DNA of 64,000 bases, from NCBI RefSeq assembly GCF_901000735.1, contig NC_081547.1, forward strand, positions 7,480,614-7,544,613, written 5' to 3'. Shown here piece by piece: positions 1 to 13,037 of this stretch. The translations under genes were made by a program, and so were the position numbers. Within the stretch, counting starts at the first letter, position 1, and each line of letters starts with the position of its first letter. The notes below the pieces were generated by a model that was given only the letters and a program-made list of their open reading frames with translations, was not told the origin of the DNA and ran no database searches. Origin of the DNA: Corylus avellana. Taxonomy: Eukaryota > Streptophyta > Magnoliopsida > Fagales > Betulaceae.

Positions 1-402
1 TTATATTTACTTTTTCCAATTAGCTTAAGCTTTTAGGATAACCGGTGATTTAACAAAATTGTTTACTTTGGTGCCCAAACTGACATAATTGATCAACACT
101 TGCTGGTTTTGGTATAGTTCGACAACACTTCCTCGATCGATTGGTTAGGGGGTGATTTTCGATGACCGAACCCAATCAATCCGACATTAATAATCAGAAA
201 AGAAAAAATTAAAAATAAAAATAAAAATTTCATGGTCGGACTTGTTTCCTTATGATCAGAATAAACAATTACAATAAACCCTTTATTCGCAAACATGTTA
301 ATGTTTCAACTAACAAGCAAACAGTTGTAAAGCAACTCCAACATTTCAATTGCTCTGCTATCATTTGAAGTTGGAGATCAAGAGAAGGCTTTGCAAGCCA
401 TC
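1..402. other. 3' flank of GST pseudogene A with a TRIM LTR remnant
   Basis: No gene is seen here. The first ~54 bases match the end of the right-hand LTR of the TRIM at 19042-19324, and the following sequence matches the 3' flank of the GST at 19880-20218. The two GST copies therefore share downstream sequence as well as exons. The remainder is AT-rich spacer. Confidence 0.6.
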
Positions 403-2335
<1,933 letters not shown>

Positions 2336-2435
2336 NNNNNNNNNNNNNNNNNNNNNNNNNNNNNNNNNNNNNNNNNNNNNNNNNNNNNNNNNNNNNNNNN
2401 NNNNNNNNNNNNNNNNNNNNNNNNNNNNNNNNNNN
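2336..2435. other. Scaffold gap of 100 N
   Basis: Exactly 100 N, the usual placeholder for a gap of unknown size. It separates the hAT fragment from a 5'-truncated LINE. Confidence 0.98.
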
Positions 2436-2436
2436 G

Positions 2437-5265
2437 GATGGTTTTCCGGCTTGTTTTTATCAAGAACAATGGGCTGTGGTGGGCACTAAGGTATGTTCAA
2501 TAGTCAAAAAAATTTTCCAGTCTGGCTATATTGAACCTATGGTTAATGCTACACATATTGTGCTTGTTCCAAAAAAAAATATGCCTTCTAAAGTTACGAA
2601 GTTTCGACCAATTAGCTTATGCAATGTGCTGTACAAAATTATTTCAAAGGTTTTAGCGAACCGGTTGAAGGTGGTTTTACCTTTAATTATTTCGAGAAAC
2701 CAATCTGCTTTTATCCCGGGTAGACTTATATCAGATAATGTTTTAGCAGCATACGAAACTCTTCATACTCTGCATTCTAGGATGTGGGGAAAAGAGGGTT
2801 ATATGGCATTGAAGCTTGATATGAGTAAAGCCTACGACTGGGTGGAGTGGGTTTTTCTTGAGAAGGTGATGCAAAAATTGGGATTTGCTAATAAATGGGT
2901 AGAGTTGATTATGAAGTGTGTCACAAGTGTCAGTTATTCTATTATTGTGAATGGAACACCTACTGGAAATTTTCAGCCTGCAAGGGGAATTCGACAAGGC
3001 GATCCTATTTATCCGTATCTTTTCATATTGTGTGCAAAGGTGTTAAGTGCCCAATTTCAACAGGCGGAGATACAAGGTCTATTAAGGGGAGTTCCTACCT
3101 CCTTTAAGGGGATGAGACTCAACCACTTGTTCTTTGCGGACGACAGCTTGATATTTTGTAAGGTCAACAGAAATGAGTGGCATAATCTGGTTGAGGTATT
3201 GGGTATTTATGAAAAAGCATCTGGTCAGAGATTAAACAAAGACAAAACAGCTATCTTCTTCAGTAGAAATACTCCTCAGGTGGATCGGGATTGGATTCTA
3301 CATGTGTCAGGGGTTCCAGTTACACAACGATATGACACATATCTCGGGCTTCCGGCATTGGTGGGAAAGTCTCGCATTAGGGAGTTTCATGGCATAATAG
3401 ATCGAGTGAAGAAGAGAGTCACTGATTGGAAGGTAAAATTCTTATCGAAGGCCGGAAAGGAAATACTACTGAAGGCGGTGGTCCAAGCTATTCCTACATA
3501 TAGCATGAGTATCTTTCTCCTCCCAAAAGAGATTTGTAAGGAGATAAATAAGATGATGCAAAGGTTTTGGTGGGGACATAAGAAGAATGAGAGGAAGATC
3601 CACTGGATGAGCTGGGAAAAAATGGGGCTAGCTAAATCAAGAGGAGGAATGGGGTTTAGAGATCTCACTTGTTTCAATAAAGCCCTCCTTGCAAAACAGT
3701 GTTGGAGACTGCTGAAAAATCCGAACAGTTTGGCTGCCAGTATCATTAAGGATAAATATTATCACCGGGGGTCATTTTTGGAAGCTAAACTAGGTGGTAG
3801 GCCTTCTTATGCTTGGAGGAGTCTTCTGTCAGCAAAGGATCTGTTACAAGCTGGTTTAATATGGAGAATTGGTGATGGGAAGGAGGTGTCTGTATGGAGG
3901 GATAAGTGGATCCCATGCCCAAGTTCGTTCAAAGTCCAATCCCAATGCTGTATATTACCAGAAGATGCTAAGGTAAGAATTTTAATAGATTCTAACTTAG
4001 GTACATGGGACTTGGGACTTATTAATAGAGTGTTTGAGAAGGAGGAAGCAGCAATTATCAGTGGTCTACCTCTTAGTCGTTATCAAAGACAAGACAAATT
4101 AATTTGGCAAGCAACAACAACAGGGGAATTTATTGTGAAGTCTGCCTACCACTTGGAGAAGGGGAGACAACTTTCAGTGAAGGGGGAGAGTTCGAATATG
4201 TCTGGGTGTGGTTCTGTTTGGAAGATAATCTGGAGTTTAGGGATACCAAACAATGCAAAAGTTTTCTTGTGGCAGGCATGTAATGAGATTCTTCCTACAA
4301 AGGCAAATCTGAAAAAAAAAAACGAGGTGTCCTTTTGGAAAATGTGTGTGAGTTTTGCAAACAAGAGGTGGAAACTGCGACTCATGCTTTATGGGACTGT
4401 CCAGCTGCGCAGGATGTATGGGGTGCTGGGGATAGGAAAATACAAAAGAGCCGGTGTGTGGGGGATAATTTTATGGCTGTGATGGAATACTTAATGGAAA
4501 GGTGTGAAGAAGAGAATCTGGAGGTGTTTGCTTTAATAGCAAAGGGTATATGGCAAAGGAGGAATGATGTGCTATATGGGAAGGAGTTTTCACACCCAAA
4601 TAAAATTGTTTATGCAACTGGAGATTTACTCCAACAGTATCAACTGGCAAATAAGAAGTCTCAATCTGATGAGGTGATATGTGAAGTATCTAGGCAATGG
4701 TGGAGACCACCAATGTTGGGAGTTTACAAGGTGAATTGGGATGCAGGGATTAATCCTAGACTACCATGTATGGGAGTTGGTGTGGTTATCAGGGATCATT
4801 TAGGACAGGTGTGTGCAGCGCAAAGCAAAAGTATTAAAGGGGCCTTTGAACCTACTACAGCAGAAGCTATTGCGGCCTGTCATGCAGTGGATTTATGTAA
4901 AGATCTTGGGCTACCTTCAGTGGAGTTGGAGGGTGACTCAATGATAATTGTTAAGGCCATTACAAGTTTGGAGTTGAATGGAGCGAGTTATGGGCATATA
5001 GTGGAAGATATAAAAGAAGTTCTGAGAACTTTGAGGACTTGGACTATCCACCATGTTCCAAGAGAAGCAAACCGTGCAGCTCATGGGCTTGCAAAAGCTG
5101 CTACCAAAAAGGAGGAAGATAAAATCTGGTTTGAGGAAGTCCCAGATAGTATTTCTAATGTAATTACTTTAGAGCTTAGTGCTCTATGTTTGTAGAGCTC
5201 CGGCTCTGTCAATTTATTGACATGTTCCATTTTAATGAAGATGAATTTGTTGGTTCAAAAACAAA
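2437..5265 (+). mobile_element. L1-type LINE, 5' truncated, frameshifted ORF2 with RNase H
   Basis: Reading starts at the gap edge with DGFPACFYQEQW, part of the palm region of plant L1 reverse transcriptases. The first frame runs to about 4320 and contains SLCNVLYKIISKVLANRLK, KLDMSKAYD, ARGIRQGDP and the catalytic FFADDSL box, then the thumb and a zinc-binding RT-associated region. An 11-A run near 4313-4323 shifts the frame. The second frame (to 5195) has CEFCKQEVETATHALWDC and a C-terminal RNase H domain with NWDAG, TTAEAIAA and EGDSMII, but the usual last acidic residue after the NR motif is His (NRAAH). The 3' UTR ends in A-rich sequence near 5265. The endonuclease domain is absent or in the gap. 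It is probably inactive. Confidence 0.9.
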
Positions 5266-5514
5266 GTAGTGTCAAATGAAAAATTAAACATTTTTTTTTC
5301 TTTCCGCTTGTTTTAAAAGTTGGGGTATTACAAATATGGTACTTTTTTAGGGGAGGTTCACTTTGTTGATGTGGCAATATTTAGATGAGGTGGCATATAT
5401 GTTACGGTCTAACGATGACGTGCCCAATCCAACATGGCATTTGGCCACGTGTCAAAGATAAGCCATCATCCGGGACATATGTCGATTGTCTATTGGTGAT
5501 AACATGGGCACACT

Positions 5515-5840
5515 GGTTATCCTCATCAACAACAATTGCGCTTCCACATGCAGGCAAAACTTGGAACTGTAAAAGCATCCGGTAGCATTCCCACCATTCT
5601 AGACCTGGAATAAATTTCCAGAACCTCCTACCAATACCCGTTTGAACTATACCCAGAAATCAGACTATTCCACTTCCACGACACAAGATCCCTGTTAGGC
5701 ATTTCCTCGAACACGTTTCGCGCTTTGACTAAATCACCGAACCTAGCGTATATATCTACTAATGCATTCGCAATATACTTATCCGACCCCAAATTAACCC
5801 ATTTCCAGAACATGCTCGTGAATTTGCTTACTCATCTGTA
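5515..5840 (-). pseudogene. Pentatricopeptide-repeat protein fragment
   Basis: The minus strand reads GSDKYIANALVDIYARFGDL, then KARNVFEEMPNRDLVSW and NSLISGYSSNGYW, the signature of PLS-class PPR proteins that bind organellar RNA. An extra KW appears in the middle, a TAG follows GYW, and the reading then degenerates through EVLEIYSRSRM towards 5520. No start codon, other repeats or introns are seen. It is a fragment of roughly two repeats, about 320 bp downstream of the LINE 3' end, possibly a displaced gene piece. Confidence 0.7.
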
Positions 5841-6166
5841 TAGGGTGGTGAGATGCATTGAATCACTACTAGTGCATCATATCTCAATTATTAGAGATCA
5901 GATTGGTGTGGTGTGGTAGGATTCTATTTGATTTAATCAGAAAAAAAAAAATATATTTCATGGTCGGACTTGTTTCCTTAAGGTCAGAATAAACCATGAC
6001 AATAAACCCTTTATTCGCAAACATGTTTCAACTAACAAGTAAACAATACTTGTAAAGCACATTAGGGAAAAAAAAAAAATACACACACATGTAAAGCAAC
6101 TACAACATTTCAATTGCTCTGCTATCATTTGAAGTTGGAGATCAAGAGAAGGCCTTGCAAGCCATC

Positions 6167-7056
6167 TCATTTCTCTGCGGCCTCTTTTGGAATGAAGGAT
6201 CCAAGAAGAGCTTGGTATTTGGTGATCAGTTTGTCTCGAGGTGGCCAGCTTTCCTTGATTATTGGATCATCCATGAAGTTCTGAATCCATGCTAATAACA
6301 ATGGATACTTTTCATGATCTATCAATGTCAAGCCCTGTATCTCCTCAAATACACTAACCAAATTAGCAACCCAACCAAATGCAAGATCTAAAAATCCAAT
6401 TTTCTCTCCGCTGAAAAACTTTTTCCCTCTCAGCTCTTCTTCCAGATATTTCAAGTTCCCATGGGCTGTGACGATTGCTTCCTCTCGCTCCTTCCCTTGC
6501 TTGATAAAAACACCGAATACGGAAGGCAAAACCTACAGCAACACACAACATATCCTCACATTAAAAAGTATCAACTCCTTGGCTGGAAGAGTAATTAGTG
6601 TCAAATTTTTGAAAATTAACAAATTTGGGTTTATAGGTGAACATAATACAGAGTAGTTCATAGTTATCAGGAAAACAGGATCAAGATCTCTAAAATTTGC
6701 TGAGAAAAAAAAAATTGCTGCTATATAAAGAGTGGTTACTTTACCTGATCATCTCCAAATCTTGCCCAGAAGCGTGCGGTGGCTCGTTCATAAGGATCTT
6801 CAGGAAATAAAGGAGTCTGCTTCCAGGTCTCCTCAATATATTCAAGAATTACAAGCGACTCTGCTAATGGTTTTCCATTATGCACAAGCACCGGAACCTT
6901 CTTATGGATAGGATTATAGTGCAGAAGCAAAGAGCTCTTCTCGGAGAGATCTTCGTATATGTTCTCGTAAGGTACGCCCTTGAATTGGAGCGCCCAAACG
7001 ACCCTGAAAGCAAACGGACTTGACCATGTCCTAAACACCTTCACTTCTTCTGCCAT
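6167..7056 (-). CDS. Tau-class glutathione S-transferase (GST-B), intact
   Basis: Exon 1 is 7056-6745 (104 codons), exon 2 is 6532-6167 (121 codons plus stop), giving 225 aa, a normal tau GST length. The start MAEEV was preferred over an in-frame ATG 18 bases upstream because all paralogues begin there. The thioredoxin-like N-terminal domain has [10 protein letters not shown], which carries the catalytic serine, and [14 protein letters not shown], which binds the glutathione gamma-glutamyl group. The C-terminal domain ends PKEAAEK. Splice sites are CAG|GTAAAG and TGTAG|GTTTTG. It conjugates glutathione to hydrophobic electrophiles and likely acts in stress or herbicide detoxification. It is the only GST in the window that is complete, unique and not next to a transposon, and its upstream region serves as the empty-site reference for GST-D. 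Confidence 0.93.
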
Positions 7057-7200
7057 GGTGAGTTGATTTGTCAACTATGGTTGCCCAGGTCTTTATAAAG
7101 GAATTTGGATAATATCCCCATATTTTCCTCTATTTGTACGAGGGGTACAAGTGGAAGGACATTATGTAATTTTCAGTTTGAGAAAACATTACAAATTAAG
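7057..7200 (-). promoter_or_regulatory. Core promoter of GST-B
   Basis: On the minus strand a TATA-like TTTATAAAGACC lies about 40 bases upstream of the ATG, and the sequence from here to ~7200 is colinear with that in front of GST-D (17747-17855) and with 12990-13037. This shows the ancestral promoter before the large insertion in GST-D. Confidence 0.5.
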
Positions 7201-8262
7201 TGTTAAATTGATAAAAATACGTCTACATTTTCCTATTTATTAGAAGGAAAAAATGCAAAATTAGTCGATGCTATTTACCTGATTTGCAATTAGCTTACAA
7301 TATGCCAAAAATAAAATTTATCATGTACAGTCAAATTATGTTAGTTGATTTAACAAATTCTGTTAGTGTAACACATTATAACTAATAAAATTATGATACG
7401 TGTTTATTTAAGTCAGTGTCACACTTTCAAAATCTAAGGACAAAATTTAAGTGTACCTAGGGTTTGTAAGTAAGAGATAGTGTTAGGCTTAGGGTCAGGA
7501 CTCAAAAATGGGATATGATAAGGGGAAACGCAAAATTTTCTCGAAGTGCAAGGAATGGTTTAGAAAAACAATTAGAATTCTATATTAATATTTTATCAGA
7601 GGCGCGTTGTTATCCTTTAATCTAAGCTCTGATGAAATTATTCAAAAAATATGTGTTTCTCACATGTTAAAAGAATTTGGCAATTGATTAGACTGGTTTG
7701 TAAAAATTAACTACAAATTTCAGTGTATTTCAATTGGCTGATTGCCATTTTTTAATTATCACATCTTTTATAAAATTTTTAAAAAATAGGAAAAAAACTT
7801 TTTTTTTTTTTTTTTTTTTTTAAAGAAAGCCACTTACAAACGGCCATTTTTTTAAAAAAAAAAACCTACGAAGTTTAAAGGATGATAAAGTAATACATCA
7901 AACTATTAAATTGTGCCAAAAATGTCACTTTATTATTATATTACTATAATACCCTTATTCTGTAAAAAAAACTAAACTAAACAATTTTTTAAACAAAGAT
8001 AAAAAAAACCCCAACAGGTGGATAAATACTAAAAAAAAAAAAAGGGGGCGGGATAAATAAAAAATTAGTCGATGTAGTTGGCTTAAATTACAAATCGCTC
8101 ATATGATATAAAAAATAGGAATAAAAGTAAAATCAAACCATATGGTTGGCCTAAATTACAAATCGCTCCATGTCACATGAAAGTGAACTCAGAGGTCTCT
8201 CGAATATGCCAAAAAAATAATTTAGTCCCTAAAAACAAATTCTATTAAAACATTTGATGAAT
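7201..8262. other. Intergenic, AT-rich, no gene seen
   Basis: The segment to ~7700 matches, in inverted orientation, sequence left of the hAT element (about 12540-13037), so it is shared GST upstream DNA. Beyond that are homopolymer runs near 7800 and 8030 and two copies of the phrase AAATTACAAATCGCTC near 8085 and 8154. No coding or RNA gene is recognised. Confidence 0.6.
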
Positions 8263-8362
8263 NNNNNNNNNNNNNNNNNNNNNNNNNNNNNNNNNNNNNN
8301 NNNNNNNNNNNNNNNNNNNNNNNNNNNNNNNNNNNNNNNNNNNNNNNNNNNNNNNNNNNNNN
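8263..8362. other. Scaffold gap of 100 N
   Basis: Exactly 100 N. It cuts exon 2 of GST-C. Confidence 0.98.
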
Positions 8363-10169
8363 ATTATTGGGGCATCCATGAAATTCTGAATCCATGCTAA
8401 CAACAATGGATGCTTTTCATGTTCTATCAATGTCAAGCCCTTTAACTCCTCTAACACACCGACCAAATTAGCAAGCCAACCAAATGCAAGATCTACAAAT
8501 CCAATTTTCTCTCCACCGAAGAACTTCTTCCCTCTCAGTTCTTCTTCCAAATATTTCAAGTTCCCCTGGGCTGTGACCATTGCTTCCTCTTGCTCCTTCC
8601 CTTGCTTGATAAAAGCATTCCATATGGAAGGCACAACCTACAGCAACACACAACATATCGTCATGTTAACAAGTATCACCATTGCCAGAACTCCTTGGCT
8701 GGAAGAGTAAGCAGTTTCAACTTTTTGAAAATTAACAAATTCAGGTTTATATTTGAACATAATACAGAGTAGTTGCTAGTTATCAGGAAAAACAGGATCG
8801 GGATCTCTAAAATTCACAGTCCCAATTGCATACAATTCAAATAGTTTTACAGTAGATTGATGATCTACTTTTCCTCAAGTAACTTTGTTAAAATATTAAT
8901 TAAATAATTAATTTTTTTTTTTTTTAACAACTTAAACTTTTGAAACAAATGATAATTTAATATGGTATAAGAGTTAAAGAATTTGAGTTCGAATCTTAAT
9001 TCTATAATTTATACAAGTAATTTAGATATAACTCCATATATATCATGTATGAGACCTACTTGTTCTTGAGCAAGTAGCTAGGCTCTCACTTCGAGTTAGG
9101 GGTGTCAACCCGGTCCGGTTTCTCGATTTTTGGCTAAAACCGGGAACCGGAACCGAGGTACCCTGGTTCTCGATTTTGAGAAACAGGAACCGGAACCGGG
9201 ACCCCTGTTACCGGTCGGTTCCGGTTTTACCCAGTCTGGTAACCGATTTTTTAAAAAAATTGGTTTTTGGGCTTATTTTAGGTATGGGGCCTAAAATAAG
9301 CCCCCCTTTTTTTTTTCTTTTTTTTTTCATAAGTTGGCCCATTTTTTAAAAAATTTATTAGTTTTTTTGTCTAAATTAAAGGGGTTTTATTGTGATTGTT
9401 CCAAATAATTAAAAAATAAACCTAAAAAAATCCAAAAATCCTAAAAAATCAATGTTTTTGCCTATTTGGGCCTTAGAAATAAAAATTTAATTTTAAAAAT
9501 ACCCTAAACCTAAACCTAAGTGTAAAAAAAATATATATATATATATATAAAAAAAAAAAAATAGAAAACCGGTTCTGTTATTCCCGGTAAAAACCGGGTA
9601 CCAAAAACCGGTACCGGAACCGGGGTATCCGGTTTTTGGATTTTTCAAATCGGAACCGGAACCGGGACCCCAGTTTCCCAATTTCTCAGTTTTTCGGTTC
9701 ATGTTCTAGTTTCTCGGTAATTTTTGATACCCCCACTTCGAGTTGCCCAAAATAGGTGAGCCCTACGAACTTCTTGTATTACATGCAATTCACTGAGATT
9801 ATTTCAGGAAGTCAGGAACAGGACATAATTCTTGCTATATAAGAGTGGTTGCTTTACCTTATCGTCTCCAAATTTTGCCCAGAAGCGTGCGGTGGCTCGT
9901 TCATAAGGATCTTCAGGCAATAAGGGAGTTTGTTTCCAGGTCTCCTCAATATATTCAAGAATTACTAGTGACTCTGCTAATGGTTTGCCATTATGCACAA
10001 GCACAAGAACCTTCTTATGGATAGGATTATAGTGCAGAAGCAAAGAGCTCTTACTGGAGAGATCTTCATAGATGGTATCATAAGGAATGCCCTTTAGTTG
10101 AAGTGCCCAAACGACCCTTAAAGCAAATGGAGTTGACCATGTCCTAAAAAGCTTCACTTCTTCTGCCAT
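8363..10169 (-). CDS. Tau-class glutathione S-transferase (GST-C), 3' end in gap
   Basis: Exon 1 is 10169-9858 (104 codons, [11 protein letters not shown] through GDDK), and exon 2 starts at 8637 and runs into the gap at 8362 after MDAPI, so about 30 C-terminal residues are missing. The catalytic serine motif TWSTPFALR and the [12 protein letters not shown] glutathione-site motif are intact. The position usually VPVLVH reads VLVLVH, a change in the G-site loop where the cis-proline normally sits, so activity could be altered. GST-G shares this. The 1.2-kb intron contains a TRIM fragment and a hAT-type MITE. Its block (8363-11632) recurs at 24850-28102. Confidence 0.87.
9097..9735. mobile_element. 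hAT-type MITE with CCGG-rich termini in GST-C intron
   Basis: The 639-bp element starts TAGGGGTGTCAAC and ends with the inverse TTTGATACCCCCA. It is flanked by perfect 8-bp duplications CTTCGAGT (9089-9096 and 9736-9743), the size made by hAT transposases. Subterminal regions are packed with AACCGG/CCGGTT repeats in opposite orientations and the centre is AT-rich with no ORF, so it is non-autonomous. GST-A lacks it and preserves the empty site near 1212-1225. Confidence 0.85.
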
Positions 10170-11243
10170 GGTGATGGATGAGTTGAGTTGATTTGTAAAC
10201 TATGGTATCCCATGTCTTTATTTATAAATTAGAGTCTTAAGGAATTTGGATAATAATAATAATAATAATATCCCTTTATTTTCCTCTATTTATATACGAG
10301 GGCATGTAAGTAAAAGAGAGCGTTAGGCTTAGCCGCTTAGCAAGGATGATATTTTAATATTTTATCTGAGGCGCGTGTGTATGTGCTGATGAAATATGAG
10401 ATGCACGCCTAATTGATGACGTAAGTCGTGATGTTTGTAGTTGCTGACTTTTTTGAGTTTTTATTCTCTGAGGTCGGCAATTTTTGGTCGTATATATCAC
10501 AAGGCGGCCATGGCGAATCGGAGAGAATATTGTGAACTATTGGGCTTATCAAAAGAAAATGCTCAAAATGTTTGTAGTGCTTGGACTGACTTTTTTCAGT
10601 TTTTATTCTCTGAGGCCGGCTTTTTTTTGCTTGTATACATCCCAAGGCTGTGGCCTATGGGAGTGAATATTGTGATCTATTGGGCCTATTAAAATGCTCA
10701 AAAAAAAAAAAAAAAACAAAAACAAAAAACCTATTCTTGTGCTTTTTACAGAATTCAAAAGAATGATCGAAGAACTAGTTTAAAAGGTGCTCTTATTGTA
10801 CTATTGGAAAGATTAAAGAAGACATCCACTGTCAAACTGGGAAAAAAGTCGTTTGGAAAGCAGAAAAAAGAGGAGAAAAATCTCTCCCCAAGCCAAGAGT
10901 ACTGCATTTGGGCATTTCCAGCCCACAAGTCTCTGCAATGTGTCGTACAAAATCATTTCAAAAGTTTTCTTTTAATCTCCACACATCCCTTCGACTAAAA
11001 CCCCCCCCCCCCCCCCCCAAAAAAAAAAAAAAAAAAAGTTCCGAATAATGCTTTTAAAATTAGCCCAACAATGAGAATGACAGATATCAAAGTCCCACTT
11101 GGAGTTTTATTGAAGCTCACAAGCAACATTTTGCGTATTTGACAATGAGCATTAGGAGATAATCATCACGACACCTTATAAAAAAGATAAATTTCAATCC
11201 TGCCATGGAACAACCCAATCTACAAATAGGATGAAACTAAATG
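10170..11243. other. GST-C upstream region with two diverged ~140-bp repeats
   Basis: No gene is seen. About 10430-10575 and 10567-10700 are diverged direct repeats that share GATGTTTGTAG, CTGACTTTTTT, TTTTATTCTCTGAGG and a GAATATTGTGA...TATTGGGC ending. A C-run followed by an A-run at ~11000-11038 differs in length from the copy at 27476-27508. The whole segment recurs at 26646-27713. Confidence 0.55.
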
Positions 11244-11423
11244 AGTAATGCTACACTTAGTCTCACATCTCTACACCCATTTTTCTACACATATAGGTGG
11301 CTTTTAAAACTACCATTAAATATGAAATAATCTTGAGTGGATTTTAATCTAAAGTAATTTTAAAAGCCACCTATGAATGTAGAAAAATGGGTGTAAGAAT
11401 GTGGGAGTATGTATAACACTATT
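11244..11423. repeat. Foldback MITE, GGCTTTTAAAA family
   Basis: Left arm AGTAATGCTACACT...CACCCATTTTTCTACA...GTGGCTTTTAAAA is answered by TTTTAAAAGCCAC...TGTAGAAAAATGGGTG...TATAACACTATT. The ~180-bp unit is therefore nearly palindromic with arms of ~70 bp. An older relative is at 12164-12309, and the duplicate copy is at 27714-27893. Confidence 0.75.
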
Positions 11424-11492
11424 CAAACTAAATACAAGGGATCACATGTACAATATTTATAGGAGACACTCAGTTTAAAAGGAATAGACCCC

Positions 11493-11632
11493 CTAATCGG
11501 ACTCCTCGTGTGCTTTTTGAACAAACACAAGTGCAAGAGTCACAAGGGATGCATAAATTGAGGTGGGTATCCTCTGCACCACCTTCCCAACTCCCGGGAC
11601 ACCCTCAGTAGCCTTCTTTGTTGCCATTGCAA
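11493..11632 (-). pseudogene. Truncated last exon of the EF-hand gene (duplicate)
   Basis: The sequence matches the final exon of the EF-hand gene at 27963-28232 from the TAG stop up to the codons for ATKKATEG. It then breaks abruptly at 11632/11633, where unrelated AT-rich DNA begins. Only the C-terminal membrane-like segment is kept and the EF-hand loop is lost. It marks the right edge of the duplicated block. Confidence 0.85.
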
Positions 11633-12163
11633 TCCTTATGATTATTAAAATAAATAAAAATATGATTCTCTCTCATCTCTCATCTCTCATCTCTCATCTC
11701 TCCTCTCATGTCTTACAATTCTCTCTCCTCTCATATATATAATATAATTAAAAAAAATAAATATTTTAATGATATAGGGAATGATTAAGGGAAGCTTTTG
11801 AGGTGTATTTTGACATAGGGAAGCAAAAAGTAATTTGAAACCTTAAATGTAGGAAATTAAAATGATGAGGAAGCTACTGGGAATGCTAAGGAGGTATAAC
11901 ATGATGTGACATAACATGATTAAAAATAAAATAAATTTAATTTTTGAAAAATTTAATCATATTATATTACGTCATGTTGTAAAATGTTTTTGTAAAATTT
12001 GTTTGTAAGTGTAACATTTTTCTTGTTGCCAATCATTGGCTATTTAAAAATCCAATTGGCTATTTAGAACCCCAAGCATTGGGCAGTCCAAAACTGTCTA
12101 GCTAATTTTTTCAAATAAGTTTAATAAAGTGTTTTCTAGCATGTGAGAAACATATGTTTTTTA

Positions 12164-12309
12164 AGTAATGTTATATTTTTACTTTTTTACACTCATAGAT
12201 AGCTTTTAAAATTCAATAAAAATTTATTTCATATTCAATGATGATTTTAAAAGCTACATATAACTTTGAAAAAATTATATAAAAAAATAAGAGTAAACAT
12301 AACATTATT
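12164..12309. repeat. Diverged foldback MITE, GGCTTTTAAAA family
   Basis: It has the same layout as 11244-11423 (AGTAATGTTAT...GCTTTTAAAA / TTTTAAAAGC...ATAACATTATT) but with more substitutions, so it is an older insertion. Confidence 0.6.
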
Positions 12310-12415
12310 CATGTCCTTTTAATAACAAGTAATTTTCACATTTGTTATAACACATTTCACTTTATTAAACTTACTTATAAGAATTAGTTCCAAATAAGAG
12401 ATTAAATACTCAAGA

Positions 12416-12532
12416 AAGGTCACTCCAAGTCACCAACCACTACAAACATCACGTCATTAGTTAGACTTGAATATTTTAAAGGCTAATTGATGACTTGATG
12501 TTTGTAGTGCTTGGAGTCTTGGAGTGACTTTT
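12416..12532. repeat. Imperfect inverted repeat, ~50-bp arms
   Basis: The left arm contains GGTCACTCCAAGTCACC and ACTACAAACATCA; the right arm contains TGATGTTTGTAGT and CTTGGAGTGAC. The arms are separated by ~18 bp. The right arm also resembles the GATGTTTGTAG repeat units upstream of GST-C. Confidence 0.6.
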
Positions 12533-13037
12533 TCGTCTTTATTTTGACATTTCAAGGCACATGCATCTAATTGTTTTTCTAAACCATTCCTTTTGCACTT
12601 CAATTATTTATTTATTTTGCCTTCTCCCTTATCATATCTTATTTTTGGAATTTTGACCCTAAGTCTAACACTCTCTTTTACTTACATACCCAGGTTTTTT
12701 ATAGTAAAATTTCGTTATTGACTCTAACAAATTTTGAAAGTGTAACACTAATTTAAATATGACACATATAACAATTTTATTAGTTTTAACGTATTTCACT
12801 AATAGAATTTGTTAAATCAACGAATGAAATTTCACTGTAAGGAATAAATTTTTTTTAGTATACTATAAGAACATTTGAATTCATTTTGATATTACAGTGA
12901 GTTAATTGCAAATCAGGTAAATCAAATTGACTAATTTTATATTTTTTCTTTCTAATAAATAAGAAAAGTACACGTCTTTTTATCAATTTAACATTTAATT
13001 TATAATGTTTTCTCCAACTAAAAATTACATCAATGTA

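Larger units (their letters stand above)
11633..13037. other. Intergenic with microsatellite, MITE remnant and inverted repeat
   Basis: No gene is seen. A TCTCATC-type microsatellite lies at about 11668-11735, a diverged foldback MITE at 12164-12309, and an imperfect inverted repeat with ~50-bp arms at 12416-12464 and 12483-12532. From about 12540 to 13037 it is colinear with the upstream region of GST-B. Confidence 0.6.
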
